From a bacterium (GTDB taxonomy: Bacteria; Ratteibacteria; UBA8468; B48-G9; JAFGKM01), in assembly GCA_029548585.1 (NCBI GenBank), contig JAKPNC010000252.1:1-6808 (forward strand): DNA of 6,808 bases, read 5' to 3'. The translations under genes and the position numbers were made by a program. Each line of letters opens with the position of its first letter. Position 1 is the first letter of the stretch. A model generated the notes under the pieces. The model did no database searches, was not told the origin of the DNA, and saw only the letters and a program-made list of their open reading frames with translations. Shown piece by piece: positions 6,046 to 6,808 of this stretch.

Positions 6046-6129
6046 ATTAACTCCCTTTTCAAGAGATTAGTATACCAGAAAGTGTAAACCATGTGCCCGG
6101 AATATTGTGTTAAGGATGTGCCCAGAACA
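6046..6129 (-). mobile_element. Left end of the IS481-like element
   Basis: Upstream of the transposase start are two 18-bp direct repeats 25 bp apart: 6083-6100 (TGTAAACCATGTGCCCGG) and 6108-6125 (TGTTAAGGATGTGCCCAG), identical at 14 of 18 positions. On the minus strand the outer copy begins TGTTCTGGGCACA at 6129, the likely element tip. Such repeated subterminal motifs would be transposase-binding sites. No matching opposite end (TGTTCTGGG on the plus strand) occurs in 5429-5730, so the other end is lost. Confidence 0.55.
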
Positions 6130-6140
6130 TACCAAAAAAG

Positions 6141-6195
6141 CGGAGGGTGAGGGACTCGAACCCCCATGTCCTTGCGGACGGCGGATTTCAAGTCC
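6141..6195 (-). pseudogene. 3' half of a tRNA-Ser(UGA) gene; candidate integration scar
   Basis: Read on the minus strand this is a class II tRNA from the anticodon arm to the discriminator base. It has anticodon loop CTTGAAA with anticodon TGA (6190-6188), 3' anticodon stem TCCGC, a variable-arm hairpin GTCC-GCAA-GGAC (6179-6168), T stem-loop GGGGG-TTCGAGT-CCCTC (6165-6149), acceptor 3' strand ACCCTCC (6148-6142) and discriminator G. No full CCA is encoded, and a T-run (CTTTTTT) follows. The 5' side breaks off: only GGA of the expected GCGGA stem is present, and no D arm or GGAGGGT strand lies upstream up to 6260. The gene cannot yield a tRNA. A fragment starting at the anticodon arm is what tyrosine-recombinase integration at a tRNA 3' end leaves behind. 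Confidence 0.85.
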
Positions 6196-6463
6196 TTAGA
6201 GTATCATTTTACATGGAGGATTTCTCTTAGGTAAAACCTATCAAAGCCATTGTCTATCAACGCATTGAGCAATAAATGACAATCCGGCCGAGTTTTATGA
6301 AAAAATGGGTAAAAAACACTTTTCATGGCATACAGGACATAATGCCGCCGGTTAAACATACGGCAAAGGGGGGGAGGGATTTTCAAAAACAGCAGCAAAA
6401 GAGGGAAAACAGAGGGATTGGTTGCAAATGAGGAAAAATCAGGAGCGTTTGGCGGATTTTTAT
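6196..6463. other. Non-coding stretch between the tRNA fragment and the prs promoter
   Basis: About 270 bp with no gene I can support. It has a seven-G run (6367-6373) and a weak hairpin GGCAT/ATGCC near 6327-6346. The 99-codon minus-strand frame here (6204-6503) shows no recognised domain and no SD, and would overlap the promoter at 6464-6492. Confidence 0.5.
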
Positions 6464-6492
6464 TTGACACGGAAGATATACTGGAGTAAAAT
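6464..6492 (+). promoter_or_regulatory. Strong sigma70 promoter, probably for prs
   Basis: TTGACA (6464-6469, 6 of 6), a 17-bp spacer and TAAAAT (6487-6492, 5 of 6). A start near 6499 would give prs a leader of about 225 nt. No other plus-strand gene lies between it and prs. Confidence 0.75.
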
Positions 6493-6723
6493 GCGAATAG
6501 CAAGTCAGAATTTAGAGTAAAAACAGTTCTTTTTGAAAGTCAAATGGAGGATGTCGGTTAAACTAGATTGCCGGATTATTAAGGTATACACATACATCTG
6601 ATAATTTGTTGTTTCTATCTAATAGTAACAAAATAGAAAGATTCAAATACTCAAGGATCTTATAGAAATTAGATAAAAATTAATAATAAGTAAAACTAAA
6701 TAAACAAGAAGGTTAAAAACAAA
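6493..6723 (+). promoter_or_regulatory. AT-rich leader region of prs
   Basis: Markedly richer in A and T than the rest of the window, especially from 6590 on. I see no recognised riboswitch, terminator or attenuator. A five-codon frame (ATGGAGGATGTCGGTTAA near 6544) is too short to weigh. It may be a long untranslated leader, or remnant sequence between promoter and gene. Confidence 0.35.
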
Positions 6724-6808
6724 ATGGAAAAAAATCAATCAATGAATAACTGCCTGCTGTTTTCAGGGAGCTCTAATCTGAAACTTGCTTCAAGAATTGC
6801 AGAATGTC
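6724..6808 (+). CDS. prs: Ribose-phosphate pyrophosphokinase (PRPP synthetase), N-terminal part, cut by window edge
   Basis: The first 28 codons end in LLFSGSSNLKLASRIAEC, which matches the conserved start of PRPP synthetases (LFSG-x-SN-x-x-LA-x-x-IA). The enzyme transfers pyrophosphate from ATP to ribose 5-phosphate, giving PRPP for purine, pyrimidine, NAD, histidine and tryptophan synthesis in the cytoplasm. The ATG at 6724 leaves 11 residues before LFSG, a normal length range for the family. A second in-frame ATG at 6742 would leave 5 and cannot be excluded. SD support is weak for both (AAGG lies about 11 nt before the first). Active-site parts lie beyond the edge, so intactness cannot be judged. 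Confidence 0.8.
   Translation, partial: MEKNQSMNNCLLFSGSSNLKLASRIAEC

Noticed and set aside
5997..6191. 64-codon minus-strand frame
   Set aside because: Part of it is the tRNA-Ser fragment read as protein (MGVRVPHPP-like), and it runs across the IS end and the transposase start; a spurious frame.
6276..6354. Plus-strand frame reading NPAEFYEKMG, reminiscent of a GNAT acetyltransferase C-terminal motif
   Set aside because: The likeness covers about ten residues, and the sequence after it (KKHFSWHTGHNAAG) does not fit the family. No acetyl-CoA-binding motif lies upstream.
6204..6503. 99-codon minus-strand frame
   Set aside because: No SD, no known domain, low-complexity stretches, and it overlaps the strong plus-strand promoter at 6464-6492.
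6428..6520. 30-codon plus-strand ORF starting MRKNQERLADFY
   Set aside because: It contains both boxes of the 6464-6492 promoter and lacks an SD; chance frame.

Overview
The window reads as a chromosomal segment of a Gram-negative bacterium of moderate GC content. Gene content, the frequent AGG/ATA codons and the PIF1-WYL helicase would suit a Desulfobacterota- or Nitrospirota-like anaerobe, but this placement is inference; no marker here fixes the phylum.

Left part (1-3140, minus strand). Reading leftward from a near-consensus sigma70 promoter (TTGACA, 18 bp, TATAAT; 3111-3140) there is a 179-nt GGA-rich leader. It is followed by a secreted TPR protein, a small cupin, a type I signal peptidase (lepB) and a membrane-anchored NTF2-like protein whose start overlaps the end of lepB. 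Spacing and strong Shine-Dalgarno (SD) sequences suggest one operon of envelope-related functions. Beyond it, with its own probable promoter, begins an MdtG-like MFS drug-efflux transporter that runs off the left edge.

Middle part (3141-5428, plus strand). A divergent intergenic region carries a sigma70-like promoter and a perfect 14-bp palindrome in front of sixA (phosphohistidine phosphatase). It is followed, in the same frame after a single TAA and 54 nt, by a 512-residue PIF1-type DNA helicase with a C-terminal WYL-like domain.

Right part (5429-6808) is a mobile-element graveyard. It holds a GC-rich hairpin repeat, a possible 32-codon ORF, a pair of subterminal-type repeats, the N-terminal part of an IS481-like transposase with its element end, and the 3' half of a tRNA-Ser(UGA) gene broken in the anticodon stem. 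Then come an AT-rich stretch with a good sigma70 promoter and the first 28 codons of prs (PRPP synthetase), cut by the right edge.

No CRISPR array, toxin-antitoxin pair or complete defence system is visible. The items most worth a second look are the GGA-rich leader, the broken tRNA-Ser as an integration scar, and the sixA/PIF1-WYL pairing.
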